A stretch of DNA of 26,265 nucleotides. It comes from Gemmatimonadota bacterium (GTDB taxonomy: Bacteria; Latescibacterota; UBA2968; UBA8231). Of this stretch, positions 16,724-24,743 are shown in pieces. The stretch covers positions 1-26,265 of the forward strand of contig PATE01000024.1 in the NCBI GenBank assembly GCA_002712305.1, given 5' to 3'. Position numbers and translations under genes: made by a program. Below the pieces are notes generated by a model. That model made no database searches, was not told the origin of the DNA, and saw only the letters and a list, made by a program, of their open reading frames with translations. How positions within the stretch are numbered: the stretch's first letter is position 1; each line of letters starts with the position of its first letter.

Positions 16724-18034
16724 CTACGATCCTGCCTTCTGAACATCGATAACCCTCGCCTCTCGACGGGAGCGGTCGGCGCAGAAACCCATCAGATGTC
16801 CCGTCACCGAATCCTCCAGGCTCGTGGTGGAGAGGGAGGCCGCTTCGCCGCGTACCACCTTAAGGAAGTCGTCCACCAGCCGCAGATCACCCCCGCCGTG
16901 GCCACCGAAGGCACCGGTCATATCGCCGCCGACCCGCACGTCGACGACTTGCTCACTGTATTCGTGTCCCGGTCGCGGGTCGATGTGGCGCACGATGAAG
17001 GTCGAGTCTTCCATGACGCCCTGAATCTCGCCTTCGGTGCCGATCAGGTGAAGCGAACGGGTCGGACGGGAAGAACCACCGATCATATTCAGCGTCGCCG
17101 TGCATCCATCGGCGAACTCGGCCACGACCGACTGATGATCGACGACATCGTTGTCGCACTTCCAAACGCAGCGACCGTACGGGTTGTCCGCCTTCAGCGA
17201 TACCATCTTGTCCTCCAACGTCGGCGGCGGGTCCATGTTTTCGAAACGGTCCCAAACGTAGAACGACCAGCGTTCAGGATGGTCGATGTAGTGCTTCTTC
17301 GCAGAGTAGAGACAGTCCTTTTCGATGGGACAGTCGACCAGACACCGTGTTCCGGCATCCTTGGGCGCACGCTCTGGACGAAACTGGAGATTGCCACCAA
17401 AACTCGACACCTGGGTGACGGGTACTCCCGAATGCATCCAGGCGATCAGATCCAGGTCGTGACAGGACTTGGCCATCAACATCGTCGACTGACAATACGA
17501 CTCCTGGCTCCATTTACCGCGAACGAATCCCACGGCCATGTGATGGTAGGAAACGTGTTCAACAGCCTGGATGTTGATCAGATCTCCGATGACGCCGTCG
17601 GCCACCTGCTGTCGAATGGCGGCGTAGAACGGAGCGTAGCGCAACACGTGGCAGATCGACACGTGGCGTTCGTGTTCGCGGGCGGCATTCACCAGGTCCC
17701 ACATCTGTTGTTCGCTGGTGGCAAAGGGCTTTTCCAGCAGCATATGGTATCCTGCCGCCAACAGGGGCAGGGCCGTCGGGACGTGCTGGTGATCCATCGT
17801 CCCATTGATGACGACATCACCGATCTTGCCTGCCGCGGCCAGTTCATCGGCCGTTTCGAACAGGCGTTCTTCCTTGAGGTCATACTTCTTCTGCACCATC
17901 CGCCGGCGATCCTCCATCAGATCGGCCACACCGACAATGCGCAACTGCTCGGGATGGTGTTGTGCATAGGAGGCATACGTCATCGCGCGATGGCCTGCCC
18001 CGACGATGACGGCCTCCAAAGGTCCTGTTCCCAT
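16724..18034 (-). CDS. Gfo/Idh/MocA-family oxidoreductase with five-cysteine insertion
   Basis: A 436-residue oxidoreductase with a Rossmann domain (EAVIVGAGHRAMTYASY, 7-23), LLEKPFATS (99-107, K102) and KSCHDLDLIAWM (189-200, H192). A central insertion carries C231-x3-C235-x5-C241 (RCLVDCPIEKDCLYSAKK) and later GRCVWKCDNDVVDHQ with C289 and C293, a pattern seen in a recognised subfamily of these enzymes. The cysteines could hold a metal. Substrate is unknown, probably a sugar or uronic acid derivative. The ATG at 18034 is preceded by GAGGAAGGG; a GTG directly before it (18037) is an alternative. It lies 29 bases after the propeller gene, which itself overlaps the CE15 gene. Confidence 0.92.
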   Translation of the reverse strand: MGTGPLEAVIVGAGHRAMTYASYAQHHPEQLRIVGVADLMEDRRRMVQKKYDLKEERLFETADELAAAGKIGDVVINGTMDHQHVPTALPLLAAGYHMLLEKPFATSEQQMWDLVNAAREHERHVSICHVLRYAPFYAAIRQQVADGVIGDLINIQAVEHVSYHHMAVGFVRGKWSQESYCQSTMLMAKSCHDLDLIAWMHSGVPVTQVSSFGGNLQFRPERAPKDAGTRCLVDCPIEKDCLYSAKKHYIDHPERWSFYVWDRFENMDPPPTLEDKMVSLKADNPYGRCVWKCDNDVVDHQSVVAEFADGCTATLNMIGGSSRPTRSLHLIGTEGEIQGVMEDSTFIVRHIDPRPGHEYSEQVVDVRVGGDMTGAFGGHGGGDLRLVDDFLKVVRGEAASLSTTSLEDSVTGHLMGFCADRSRREARVIDVQKAGS

Positions 18035-18063
18035 CACTACCCTTCCTCGTTCAGAAGTGTCGC

Positions 18064-19095
18064 TTACTCCAGGATTCGCCCATCGAGCTCAACCAGCCCC
18101 ACGCCCGGAGGGATCGGCCCGTCCTCAGGAAACCGCTGCTGCTGATCGTGCACCGTCGATCTTCCATTGTAGGGCAGAAGTACTCGTTCGCCGAAACGAC
18201 AGGGCATGGAAGTGGCCGTGATCATCCCCGAGTCGAAGCGACCTCTTTTCCCCAAAGGCAGAAGCGGTCGGCGCCCATCGGCCCGTTCCCACGACCAGCC
18301 ATCACGACTCGTGACGCGTTGCACATCCATCGTCTGGTCGAGGGTGTGATGACACAGCAGCAGTCCCCCATACCCCGAGCGGGTGGGGTAGGGCGACATC
18401 CAGTAGTGCTGCAGGTCTGACGGATCGTCGGTGTCGGGCTCCAGAATCGTGATCGGCCCCGTCCAGCGATCGTCAAAGGCCCCGGCGTTGAACCATAGTG
18501 AGATGCGCCGATGCAGGCCCACCAGGTTGTCCCGTTCGCTCGGCAGAGACGGATTGTATTTCCAGGTCTGTTGATAGAGCAACCAGCGGCCATCCCGGGG
18601 CGAAGGCGGCCCCTGCATCACGCCGATGATGGACATGGCGTCGTTGGCGCCGGTGATGATCGGTCGCTGATGAAGGTGAGACCATCGCAGACCATCCTCA
18701 CTCACAGCCATGCAGATCCCAGCCGGTGTTTTAGCGATCGGGCGTTCCCACAGGACCATCTTCCACTGCCACGCCGGGTTGGTTTCCTCGGGTTCATACA
18801 GGATGCGCGTCGGCATAAAGACGCCCCAGCCTGTTTCGTGTCCGGAACTGGTCATGACGATGTTGGTGCCATTGCCCATATCGGGTTTCACCCAACAGCG
18901 CCCGTCGCCGGATTCGGCGATGCACAAGACATTGTCGAGGGGGTGTTCACGGTGCAGGGCCAAGTAGTAGAGGCGTAGTCGTTGCGAGCCGGGATCTACA
19001 TGAAGAGAGACTGCGCTGAGCATCCCACCCTCTTCCCACGCCTTGTTTGGCTGCAAGATCGGGGTCTGGCTACGCCAGGTGACCCACTCAGTCAT
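18064..19095 (-). CDS. Glycoside hydrolase-like beta-propeller protein (GH32/GH43-type fold)
   Basis: A 343-residue protein with repeated propeller features: CIAESGDGRCW, MAVSEDGLRWSH, TSRDGWSWERADGRRPLLP and FDSGMITATSMP, which resemble the predicted five-bladed-propeller glycosidases often found in polysaccharide degraders. Substrate and catalytic residues cannot be named with confidence, and no signal peptide is seen. The ATG at 19095 overlaps the stop of the CE15 gene by four bases (ATGA) and has no ribosome binding site of its own, so it is probably translated by coupling. The frame is open for 21 more codons upstream, but those lie inside the esterase gene. Function as a glycosidase is inference. 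Confidence 0.78.
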   Translation of the reverse strand: MTEWVTWRSQTPILQPNKAWEEGGMLSAVSLHVDPGSQRLRLYYLALHREHPLDNVLCIAESGDGRCWVKPDMGNGTNIVMTSSGHETGWGVFMPTRILYEPEETNPAWQWKMVLWERPIAKTPAGICMAVSEDGLRWSHLHQRPIITGANDAMSIIGVMQGPPSPRDGRWLLYQQTWKYNPSLPSERDNLVGLHRRISLWFNAGAFDDRWTGPITILEPDTDDPSDLQHYWMSPYPTRSGYGGLLLCHHTLDQTMDVQRVTSRDGWSWERADGRRPLLPLGKRGRFDSGMITATSMPCRFGERVLLPYNGRSTVHDQQQRFPEDGPIPPGVGLVELDGRILE

Positions 19096-20357
19096 CGTGG
19101 TTGCTGTTCGGCGGTCGAATCCACCGGGTGCAGATGACGGTCGGCGGCATCCAGCCATTGCTGCCAGTCCCAGTCGGTGACATCGTGCTTACCGATGCGC
19201 AGATGGTAGGCGATTCGATTTTCGTAGTGAGCCGTCCCGCCTTGGGGCATCTCGGCCAGTCCCAGAGGCGAGTGCCCGTGCAGCGCATACACCGGACCCG
19301 CATGGACGGCGGCCAGATACTCCCCGCGAGGATCAGCCCAACCATCGTCGGTGGCGCTGGCCACGTAGACGGGACGCGGCGCGACCAAACCGATCAGTTG
19401 ATGCTGATCTACCGGGCACGATGGTTCCGCCTCGTTGTAGGCTCGAAAGTTGTCGCAGAACCAATGAGGGAAGGCGCCATTGATGCGGGCGATGGTCTCG
19501 CCGAAGCGGCGCCGCGACAGAGCCGCACCCCCACACCCCGAATCATTGGAGATGACCATGGCAAACCGTTCATCCAACGCCCCTGCCCACAGGGCGGTCT
19601 TGCCCAGCCGTGAATGACCCATCACCGCGACACGGCGATGATCGATCTGGGCGTCAGTCTCCAGATGGTCGAGAATACGACGAAGCCCCCAGGCCCATGC
19701 TCCGATGGTGCCCCACTCATCCGGGGCTGGCTGGGTCTGGCCGGGCCGATAGAACAGAGGGTGGACCCCGTTGGCGTAGCCATCGTCATAGTCAGGATCA
19801 AAATCGCCACAGTAGGCCGTGACGAGGGCGTATCCCCGATCGATGATCCGCTCGATCGACCAGCGTGAAGCGTTCACGCCACGTGAGGCTTCGGTGGCGC
19901 GGTGGTCGACGATCTGAGCCTGCTTATCGGGCCGCATCCACGCCGAATTGAGCTGAACCGCCGGGTCGTGGGTGACGGCATGATTCCCGAAGAAGCTCAA
20001 TCCCATGACGGCCGGTACTGCATGCGACGAGGCAGTGGGTACATACATCAGCAGATCTGCATGGCTATGAGCTCCGCTGCCATGGAAGTGCAACCGGATC
20101 TGTCGGCGTAGGGCACGTCCATCGAGAGCGAGCCCCTCTTCCAGTACCTGCACCGTCGTCTGACTCGCAGGGCCAGGCATGCACCCATAGACATTCTGCT
20201 CGAAGAGGCGCAAGATTTCTGGGCGTAGGCCATGACGCCAGGCTCCGACATCGTCGACCGCTGAACCGGCTTCATCGACCAGTGCGTCTGGGAGGCTGTA
20301 CTCAGGGACGAGGGTTTCGTCGTAGTTGGCGTGCGAAGGACTGGCGTTTGAAGGCAA
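19092..20357 (-). CDS. CE15-type glucuronoyl esterase-like protein
   Basis: A 421-residue alpha/beta hydrolase of the glucuronoyl esterase family, which cleaves ester links between glucuronate and lignin alcohols. It shows VAVMGHSRLGKTALWAGALD (243-262) with nucleophile S249, VISNDSGCGGAALSRRRFGE (268-287), FPHWFCDNF (296-304), PVDQHQLIGLVAPRPVYVAS (315-334), DDGWADPRGEYLAA (337-350) and RIGKHDVTDWDWQQWLDAADRH (387-408) with catalytic H391. The canonical Glu after the SGxGG strand is Cys275; D337 or D338 near WADP may serve instead, as in some bacterial members. No signal peptide is visible although most family members are secreted. The start is TTG 20357, the only candidate before a stop codon 18 bases upstream. 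It heads a six-gene run. Confidence 0.9.
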   Translation of the reverse strand: MPSNASPSHANYDETLVPEYSLPDALVDEAGSAVDDVGAWRHGLRPEILRLFEQNVYGCMPGPASQTTVQVLEEGLALDGRALRRQIRLHFHGSGAHSHADLLMYVPTASSHAVPAVMGLSFFGNHAVTHDPAVQLNSAWMRPDKQAQIVDHRATEASRGVNASRWSIERIIDRGYALVTAYCGDFDPDYDDGYANGVHPLFYRPGQTQPAPDEWGTIGAWAWGLRRILDHLETDAQIDHRRVAVMGHSRLGKTALWAGALDERFAMVISNDSGCGGAALSRRRFGETIARINGAFPHWFCDNFRAYNEAEPSCPVDQHQLIGLVAPRPVYVASATDDGWADPRGEYLAAVHAGPVYALHGHSPLGLAEMPQGGTAHYENRIAYHLRIGKHDVTDWDWQQWLDAADRHLHPVDSTAEQQPR

Positions 20358-20489
20358 AGTGAGCCACCATTTCGGTCACAAGGGCTACAGCAAGTAGACG
20401 TCGGTGGCGAAGATAACCCGATGGATCGTTGGGGTCACTGGCATCGTCATATCACCACCGACCTCGTTCAAACCACAAGGAGAGTCACC

Positions 20490-20681
20490 ATGCCGTATGT
20501 AAACGTGAGGATTCTGAAGGGCCGCTCAAGAGAGCAGAAGGCGCAACTCGTCGACGTGATCACAACAGCGTTGGCCGATATCTGCAACGCGCCGGTTGCA
20601 GGGACTCATGTTGTGATCGACGAGGTGGATCGAGAGAACTGGGCCGTGGCGGGGCAGCTGGTGGCCGACCGAGACGGCTGA
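20490..20681 (+). CDS. 4-oxalocrotonate tautomerase family protein
   Basis: A 63-codon gene encoding a 4-OT-type tautomerase. After Met removal the protein begins with Pro1 (PYVNVRILKGRSREQKAQLV), and R11 matches the substrate-binding Arg of 4-OT. The second arginine (R39 of 4-OT) is His, and position 50 is Trp where 4-OT has Phe, so substrate preference likely differs from 2-hydroxymuconate. Pro1 acts as general base in keto-enol tautomerisation; the active form is a hexamer of short chains. The ATG at 20490 has an excellent ribosome binding site (AAGGAGA at 20478-20484). It is a single-gene unit divergent from the CE15 operon. Confidence 0.93.
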   Translation: MPYVNVRILKGRSREQKAQLVDVITTALADICNAPVAGTHVVIDEVDRENWAVAGQLVADRDG

Positions 20682-20696
20682 GGTGGGAAGTTCAGT

Positions 20697-21041
20697 CTAC
20701 CGAACGTCGACGGTCTGCAACAGGTGGAGACGGCAACGGCGGCCCTTTTCTGGCATGGCCGTGACATACTGACTTGAAACCAGCCGGCGCAGCGCAGCTT
20801 GCACAGGACCGAGTCCTTCACCACCCTCTTTGGAACGCACGCCACTGGCCGCGGCAAGTTCTGCCATGGGTAGCACCAGTTCCTCGGTGCCCTCTTCCTG
20901 TGCAAGCCTGCATAGGAAGATCCACAGCCGGAATGCAGCCGGGCCCAGTTTCTGCAGATGTTCGTCAGCAGAGATCATGGAGGCGGTTTCTTGCACCGAT
21001 GAAGAGGATGGGCCCACGCACGACGCCCGGGAGTGCCCCAT
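20697..21041 (-). CDS. Small winged-helix-like protein, possible transcription regulator
   Basis: From the ATG at 21041 this reads 114 residues. The C-terminal 90 resemble a winged-helix DNA-binding domain: LGPAAFRLWIFLCRLAQEEG, a helix pair LPMAELAAASGV, then LGPVQAALRRLVSSQYV and a basic wing MPEKGRRCRLHLL. I do not recognise the exact family. The start is uncertain: ATG 20978 (93 residues) and GTG near 20999 are alternatives, and the frame is open to 21119. It ends 15 bases from the convergent tautomerase gene and could regulate the neighbouring sugar genes, but no target site is seen. Strand assignment rests on the helix-like composition of this frame against the opposite-strand readings. 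Confidence 0.6.
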   Translation of the reverse strand: MGHSRASCVGPSSSSVQETASMISADEHLQKLGPAAFRLWIFLCRLAQEEGTEELVLPMAELAAASGVRSKEGGEGLGPVQAALRRLVSSQYVTAMPEKGRRCRLHLLQTVDVR

Positions 21042-21314
21042 CTCGGCAGATCCCGCCTGGGCACGTCTCCTTAATGTCGCCCGCAAACACGATTCAGGCG
21101 AATCCGAGTTTCGATGCAAGGCTCCGCCATCGAGCTGCAGGGGCGCTAGGCTAGCGCATGGAGTGGACCTATACCAGCCATTGTTCGCGCTACTTCGGCC
21201 GCACTTGCCGCCGCATTTGCAGCAGACGCCAGGTTAGGGCAGATTCTCACAGTAGTGCAGGACACGGCCCAGGACAGCGTGATCCAAACCTGATCCCAGA
21301 CTGAAATTCGACAT
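21042..21314. other. Intergenic region, divergent promoter space
   Basis: About 270 bases between the winged-helix-like gene and the CBM9-like gene. Readings on both strands are short or of unnatural composition, and I see no RNA gene, repeat or strong promoter. It likely holds promoters for both flanking genes. If the winged-helix gene starts further upstream (to 21119), part of it is coding. Confidence 0.5.
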
Positions 21315-22001
21315 ATGACAACGACCGAGCCGTCGACGCTGACGGGAAGCCGTACCACGCCGACCTACGAATGTCGGCGCGTCACAGAATCACCCACGCC
21401 TGACGCACGCCTCGATCAGGCTCCCTGGCGAGACGCGGAGTGGATTGATCAATTCCAACTGATCGACGTGGCCGAATATCTGCCGGAAGAGCGTTATCTA
21501 CAGGCGGCGCTTCTGTGGGACGGCGTTGGTCTCTATGTGGGCTATCGCTCTGCTCCGTCTCTGGTCCCGGTGACCAAGACCCAGAGAGATGGCGATCTGT
21601 GGACCGAATCTGCCGTGGAATTGTTCCTGGCTGCTGGTGCTGGATACTACGAAATCCAGATCAATCCCCTCGGCGCTGTCCTCGACCTGCACTTCCCCGA
21701 CGAGGACGCAGATGACTGGGAACGCTATCGTGCCTGGGATGCGGGAGGGATGACGTGGGCGGTTCGCAGCACAGGCCGTCCCGGAAAGGGTGTAGCCGGC
21801 TGGGAAGCCGAGTTGAGTCTGCCGTGGTCTGCGATTCCGCAGATCACACACGAAACGACCGACGCTGGCAATGTCATCTGGGCTCAGCTGAGCCGCTCTT
21901 CACGTCGCCCGGATGGCACATATGAACTGCCCGCCTGGGGACCGGCGAACAAACGCTTTTGCGACCATGCCGGCATGGGTCGCCTCCTGCTGGCTCAGTA
22001 G
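21315..22001 (+). CDS. CBM9-like domain protein
   Basis: A 228-residue protein built as one carbohydrate-binding family 9-like domain: LDQAPWRDAEWIDQF (33-47) is the usual opening, AALLWDGVGLYVGYR (64-78) the LYV strand, and ESAVELFLAAGAGYYEIQINPLGAVLD (98-124) carries the VE.FL...YYEIQ.NP signature. The family binds sugars or appears as a domain of xylanases and sugar-binding proteins. No signal peptide or partner domain is visible, so this free-standing form would be cytoplasmic or rely on another route. The ATG at 21315 has a weak ribosome binding site. It ends seven bases from the convergent PhyH gene. Confidence 0.85.
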   Translation: MTTTEPSTLTGSRTTPTYECRRVTESPTPDARLDQAPWRDAEWIDQFQLIDVAEYLPEERYLQAALLWDGVGLYVGYRSAPSLVPVTKTQRDGDLWTESAVELFLAAGAGYYEIQINPLGAVLDLHFPDEDADDWERYRAWDAGGMTWAVRSTGRPGKGVAGWEAELSLPWSAIPQITHETTDAGNVIWAQLSRSSRRPDGTYELPAWGPANKRFCDHAGMGRLLLAQ

Positions 22002-22008
22002 CAAGCGA

Positions 22009-22824
22009 TCAGCGGGTAGGCGGCACAGCGACTCCAGCGCCCGCCTCGTGCTGCTTGGTCGCGGCCGCCATCTGCTCCTGTCGCCAGTCCGCGAAGGCGG
22101 CAGTGTCGGCTGTATCGTGGAGGGTGGCCCTCTTTCGATAGGGGACGTAGTTGCCAATGTGCCAGAGGCTGTTTCGATACAGGCAATAGTCACCGGCGCC
22201 CAGGACCAACTGCTGGGCCCCCGGCATGCTCGTCACGTATTCCCAGCAGGTCCGCTCGGCCTGGGCAGCCTCCATCTGGGCTGTGTCCGGTCCCGCGATG
22301 GGACGCTCGGGAAACCGCTCGATCTCCTTCGGCAGGTCGTGGCGTTGGTGTGAACCAGGCACGACCCACGTGGATCCATCCTCATACAGCGCGCAATTGA
22401 CCTGGTTGAACAGTTCGGGCTGGCGAAAATCTGCCTCCCAGCGATGCAGATCCAGACCCGCCATGTTGTCGCGCCAGTCGCGGTGCCACGGCGTGCACCA
22501 GGGCGCATCGGCAGGCTCCAGCAGGATTCCGAGAACGTCCAGATTGCTGTGTCGATATCCGTCACCCAGAGTCTGGTGCACGGCGTCCGCGAGGGCCGGC
22601 AACTGGCTGTAGTCACGGAACGGTTGCTGATCAAGTTGCTCGTAGGCGCCCACCGGCTGCAGTCGCTGCACCTGACCGCCCCTGGCCTCGCGGGCCACCT
22701 CCCGCGCCCTATCGGTGGAACGTCGAAGATCGGCGACCAGCGATGCGGGCAGAATTCCACGAAAAACCGTGTATCCAAGCCGATGATACTCTTCGATGTG
22801 CTGCTCGCTGAATGCGAAGGGCAT
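22009..22824 (-). CDS. Phytanoyl-CoA dioxygenase (PhyH) family protein
   Basis: A 271-residue Fe(II)/2-oxoglutarate-dependent oxygenase. The facial triad is WHRDW (113-117, H114 and D116) plus H222 in NSLWHIGNYVPYRKRATLHD, with R230 or R232 placed to hold 2-oxoglutarate. DGSTWVVPGSHQRHD (149-163) is a typical PhyH segment. Such enzymes hydroxylate small organic substrates, and uncultured polysaccharide degraders carry many copies with unknown substrates. The ATG at 22824 has a good ribosome binding site (TAAGGA). It is the last gene of a run that begins with the acetyltransferase at the right edge, 11 bases after the hydrolase gene. Confidence 0.92.
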   Translation of the reverse strand: MPFAFSEQHIEEYHRLGYTVFRGILPASLVADLRRSTDRAREVAREARGGQVQRLQPVGAYEQLDQQPFRDYSQLPALADAVHQTLGDGYRHSNLDVLGILLEPADAPWCTPWHRDWRDNMAGLDLHRWEADFRQPELFNQVNCALYEDGSTWVVPGSHQRHDLPKEIERFPERPIAGPDTAQMEAAQAERTCWEYVTSMPGAQQLVLGAGDYCLYRNSLWHIGNYVPYRKRATLHDTADTAAFADWRQEQMAAATKQHEAGAGVAVPPTR

Positions 22825-22835
22825 GTGTGGGTTCC

Positions 22836-23579
22836 TTACCCTTGTGTCTGACTGCGAACCCAGGCGACGACGAGAGCGACCATCTGTGCCGGATCATCGC
22901 TGAACACATGATCGGCGCCCTCCAACCGGATCGTCTCGACATGGCTACCGGCGCGTTGACGAATGTCGTCGGCGTCCTGGGGCGGGACCACGTCATCCTC
23001 CGTGCCGTGCACCAACAGCCACGGTACAGAGATCTTGCTGCCCAGATCAGCGACCGAGTCGATCCGATTCATGTTATCCATGTAGGTCTGTGACAACGGG
23101 CAGGAGGGTTCCTCCCACATACACCCCGCATCGGGTGTCACATCGGAAAACTCCCTGGCGGCAAAGGCACGGGTGTGGACCATCCCTGCAAGAGAGACCA
23201 GCCAGCGGATACGTGAATCCTGGCTGGCACGGATGACGCCGACAGCACCTCCCATGCTGTGACCGATAAAGCAGACGGACCGGTCTTCGACGGCGTCGAG
23301 CATGGCACCCAGATCGTCGACCTCCTTGGAGATCGTGGAATCTTCGAACCGACCCTCTGACTCGCCGTTGCCCGAGAACGACAAGCGGAGGGTGTCAACG
23401 CCGGCTGCAGCTAATCCTTCAGCCAAGGCGACGACGAAGGGTCGATCTTTGTTGCCGGTGACACCATGGCCGATGATCACGAGCGGGCCGGTCTCCTGCG
23501 AGTCGCCAGACTCGGGACCTGCTTCATGGTAGGTGTAGTCGAGTCGCTCGCCCTGCGCGTTGCGTACTTCGCCCTGCAT
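22836..23579 (-). CDS. Alpha/beta hydrolase
   Basis: A 247-residue alpha/beta hydrolase with VIIGHGVTGNKD (34-45, oxyanion region), LRLSFSGNGESEG (65-77), the nucleophile elbow CFIGHSMGGAVG (103-114, S108), HGTEDDVVPPQDA (191-203, acid D195 or D196) and EGADHVFSDDP (220-230, H224). The catalytic triad is complete. The pattern fits the serine aminopeptidase/esterase-like branch; its substrate is unknown. The ATG at 23579 is preceded by GAGGGAGATC. It sits 36 bases after the oxidoreductase gene and 11 bases before the PhyH gene, so it is probably part of the same transcript. Confidence 0.91.
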   Translation of the reverse strand: MQGEVRNAQGERLDYTYHEAGPESGDSQETGPLVIIGHGVTGNKDRPFVVALAEGLAAAGVDTLRLSFSGNGESEGRFEDSTISKEVDDLGAMLDAVEDRSVCFIGHSMGGAVGVIRASQDSRIRWLVSLAGMVHTRAFAAREFSDVTPDAGCMWEEPSCPLSQTYMDNMNRIDSVADLGSKISVPWLLVHGTEDDVVPPQDADDIRQRAGSHVETIRLEGADHVFSDDPAQMVALVVAWVRSQTQG

Positions 23580-23615
23580 GTTGGATCTCCCTCAGCGTTC
23601 GGTTATGGTCAGCTC

Positions 23616-24701
23616 TTAGCCGCTGTGCAGGACGATGTTTCGATCATCGCCACTCAGAGGCAGTGATACCCAGGCTGCATGGGACTGATGAGAGGCATGA
23701 AAGGCGAGGATCGCCTCCAGCGTACGCACGGCCTCGGTCGGATCGTAGGGGAACGTGGTGGTGCCATCGAGGGCGTCCACGATATCGCCGACGGCCCGGT
23801 CCATACTCGATGACCCAGCCGTTTCGGCTTCTGCCAACCAGATGTCCGGGTCTTTCCCGTTCACATGTACATGTACTTCACGGCCCTGACATTCCGCCCA
23901 CCCCTCGGTACCGTGGAAGCGGAGTCGGGGGGGTGCCGATCCGTAGTCAGCGGCGTCGACGACGCACATCAAATCTCCGCCCGGACCCTCACCTGTTGCC
24001 GACAAGTCGCGACCGAGTCGCAGCACGCCCCAGCCACCTGGATCACGGAAGTTGTCTCCGCGGCAATCGGGTTTGGAGGAGTCGTCGAGCGTGCCGGATA
24101 CGGCGGTGATGGGCAATCCCGTCACCATCTGTATCGCATCGAACATGTGGGTGCCCACGTTGCCCAGCCGACCCGATGTCCACTGCGCCGACGCGGAGGT
24201 CAACGTGCCAAGGCCTCCTGCTGCGATCAGGTCGCGAAGTCGACGGGTGTTTGGATGAAAGCGCAGATTGTGGTTGATCACCAGAAATGCCCCCGCCTCC
24301 TCACACGCCGACTGCATGGCCTGAGCCTCATCGATGGTCGGCGCCACCGGCTTCTCGCAGTACACGGCGCGCGCACCGGCCGCCACGCAGGCTTGGGTGA
24401 TCTCGGCGTGGACGGGTGTGTAGGTCGCGATGCCGACGATGTCGACGGGCCCCGCCTTGGCGAGCATCTGCTGCCAGTCCGCATAGACAGGGACACCAAA
24501 ACGAGCAGAAAAGCGATCTCGTCGGCCTTCGTCCCGGCTGCTGCCGGCAACCAGGTCGACGCGTGGATGATTCAGCATCGACATAACGTGTGTACCGTCG
24601 AGATCCTCGACGCGCTGGCCAAGGGCATCGCCGGACACCTGGTCCGCACCGCCGATGAAACCAAGACCGATCACTGCGGCTGTGTATCTGTTCTGTGTCA
24701 T
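23616..24701 (-). CDS. Gfo/Idh/MocA-family oxidoreductase
   Basis: A 361-residue oxidoreductase with AAVIGLGFIGGAD (8-20) as the NAD loop, IATYTPVHAE (91-100), VYCEKPVAPT (113-122, K117) and RLGNVGTHMFDAIQMVTG (178-195, H185). About 25 residues are inserted after the glycine loop (QVSGDALGQRVEDLDGTHVM). It lacks the cysteine cluster of the other two full-length copies in this window. The ATG at 24701 is preceded by AGGA at a good distance. It lies 42 bases after the MFS exporter gene. Substrate is unknown. Confidence 0.92.
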   Translation of the reverse strand: MTQNRYTAAVIGLGFIGGADQVSGDALGQRVEDLDGTHVMSMLNHPRVDLVAGSSRDEGRRDRFSARFGVPVYADWQQMLAKAGPVDIVGIATYTPVHAEITQACVAAGARAVYCEKPVAPTIDEAQAMQSACEEAGAFLVINHNLRFHPNTRRLRDLIAAGGLGTLTSASAQWTSGRLGNVGTHMFDAIQMVTGLPITAVSGTLDDSSKPDCRGDNFRDPGGWGVLRLGRDLSATGEGPGGDLMCVVDAADYGSAPPRLRFHGTEGWAECQGREVHVHVNGKDPDIWLAEAETAGSSSMDRAVGDIVDALDGTTTFPYDPTEAVRTLEAILAFHASHQSHAAWVSLPLSGDDRNIVLHSG

Positions 24702-24743
24702 GAGATCCTAGAGTCGTAGGCGTGGAATGGGTGTGTCAAACGC

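Noticed and set aside
16709-18145. A 478-codon plus-strand frame.
   Set aside because: It is antisense to a well-supported Gfo/Idh/MocA oxidoreductase gene.
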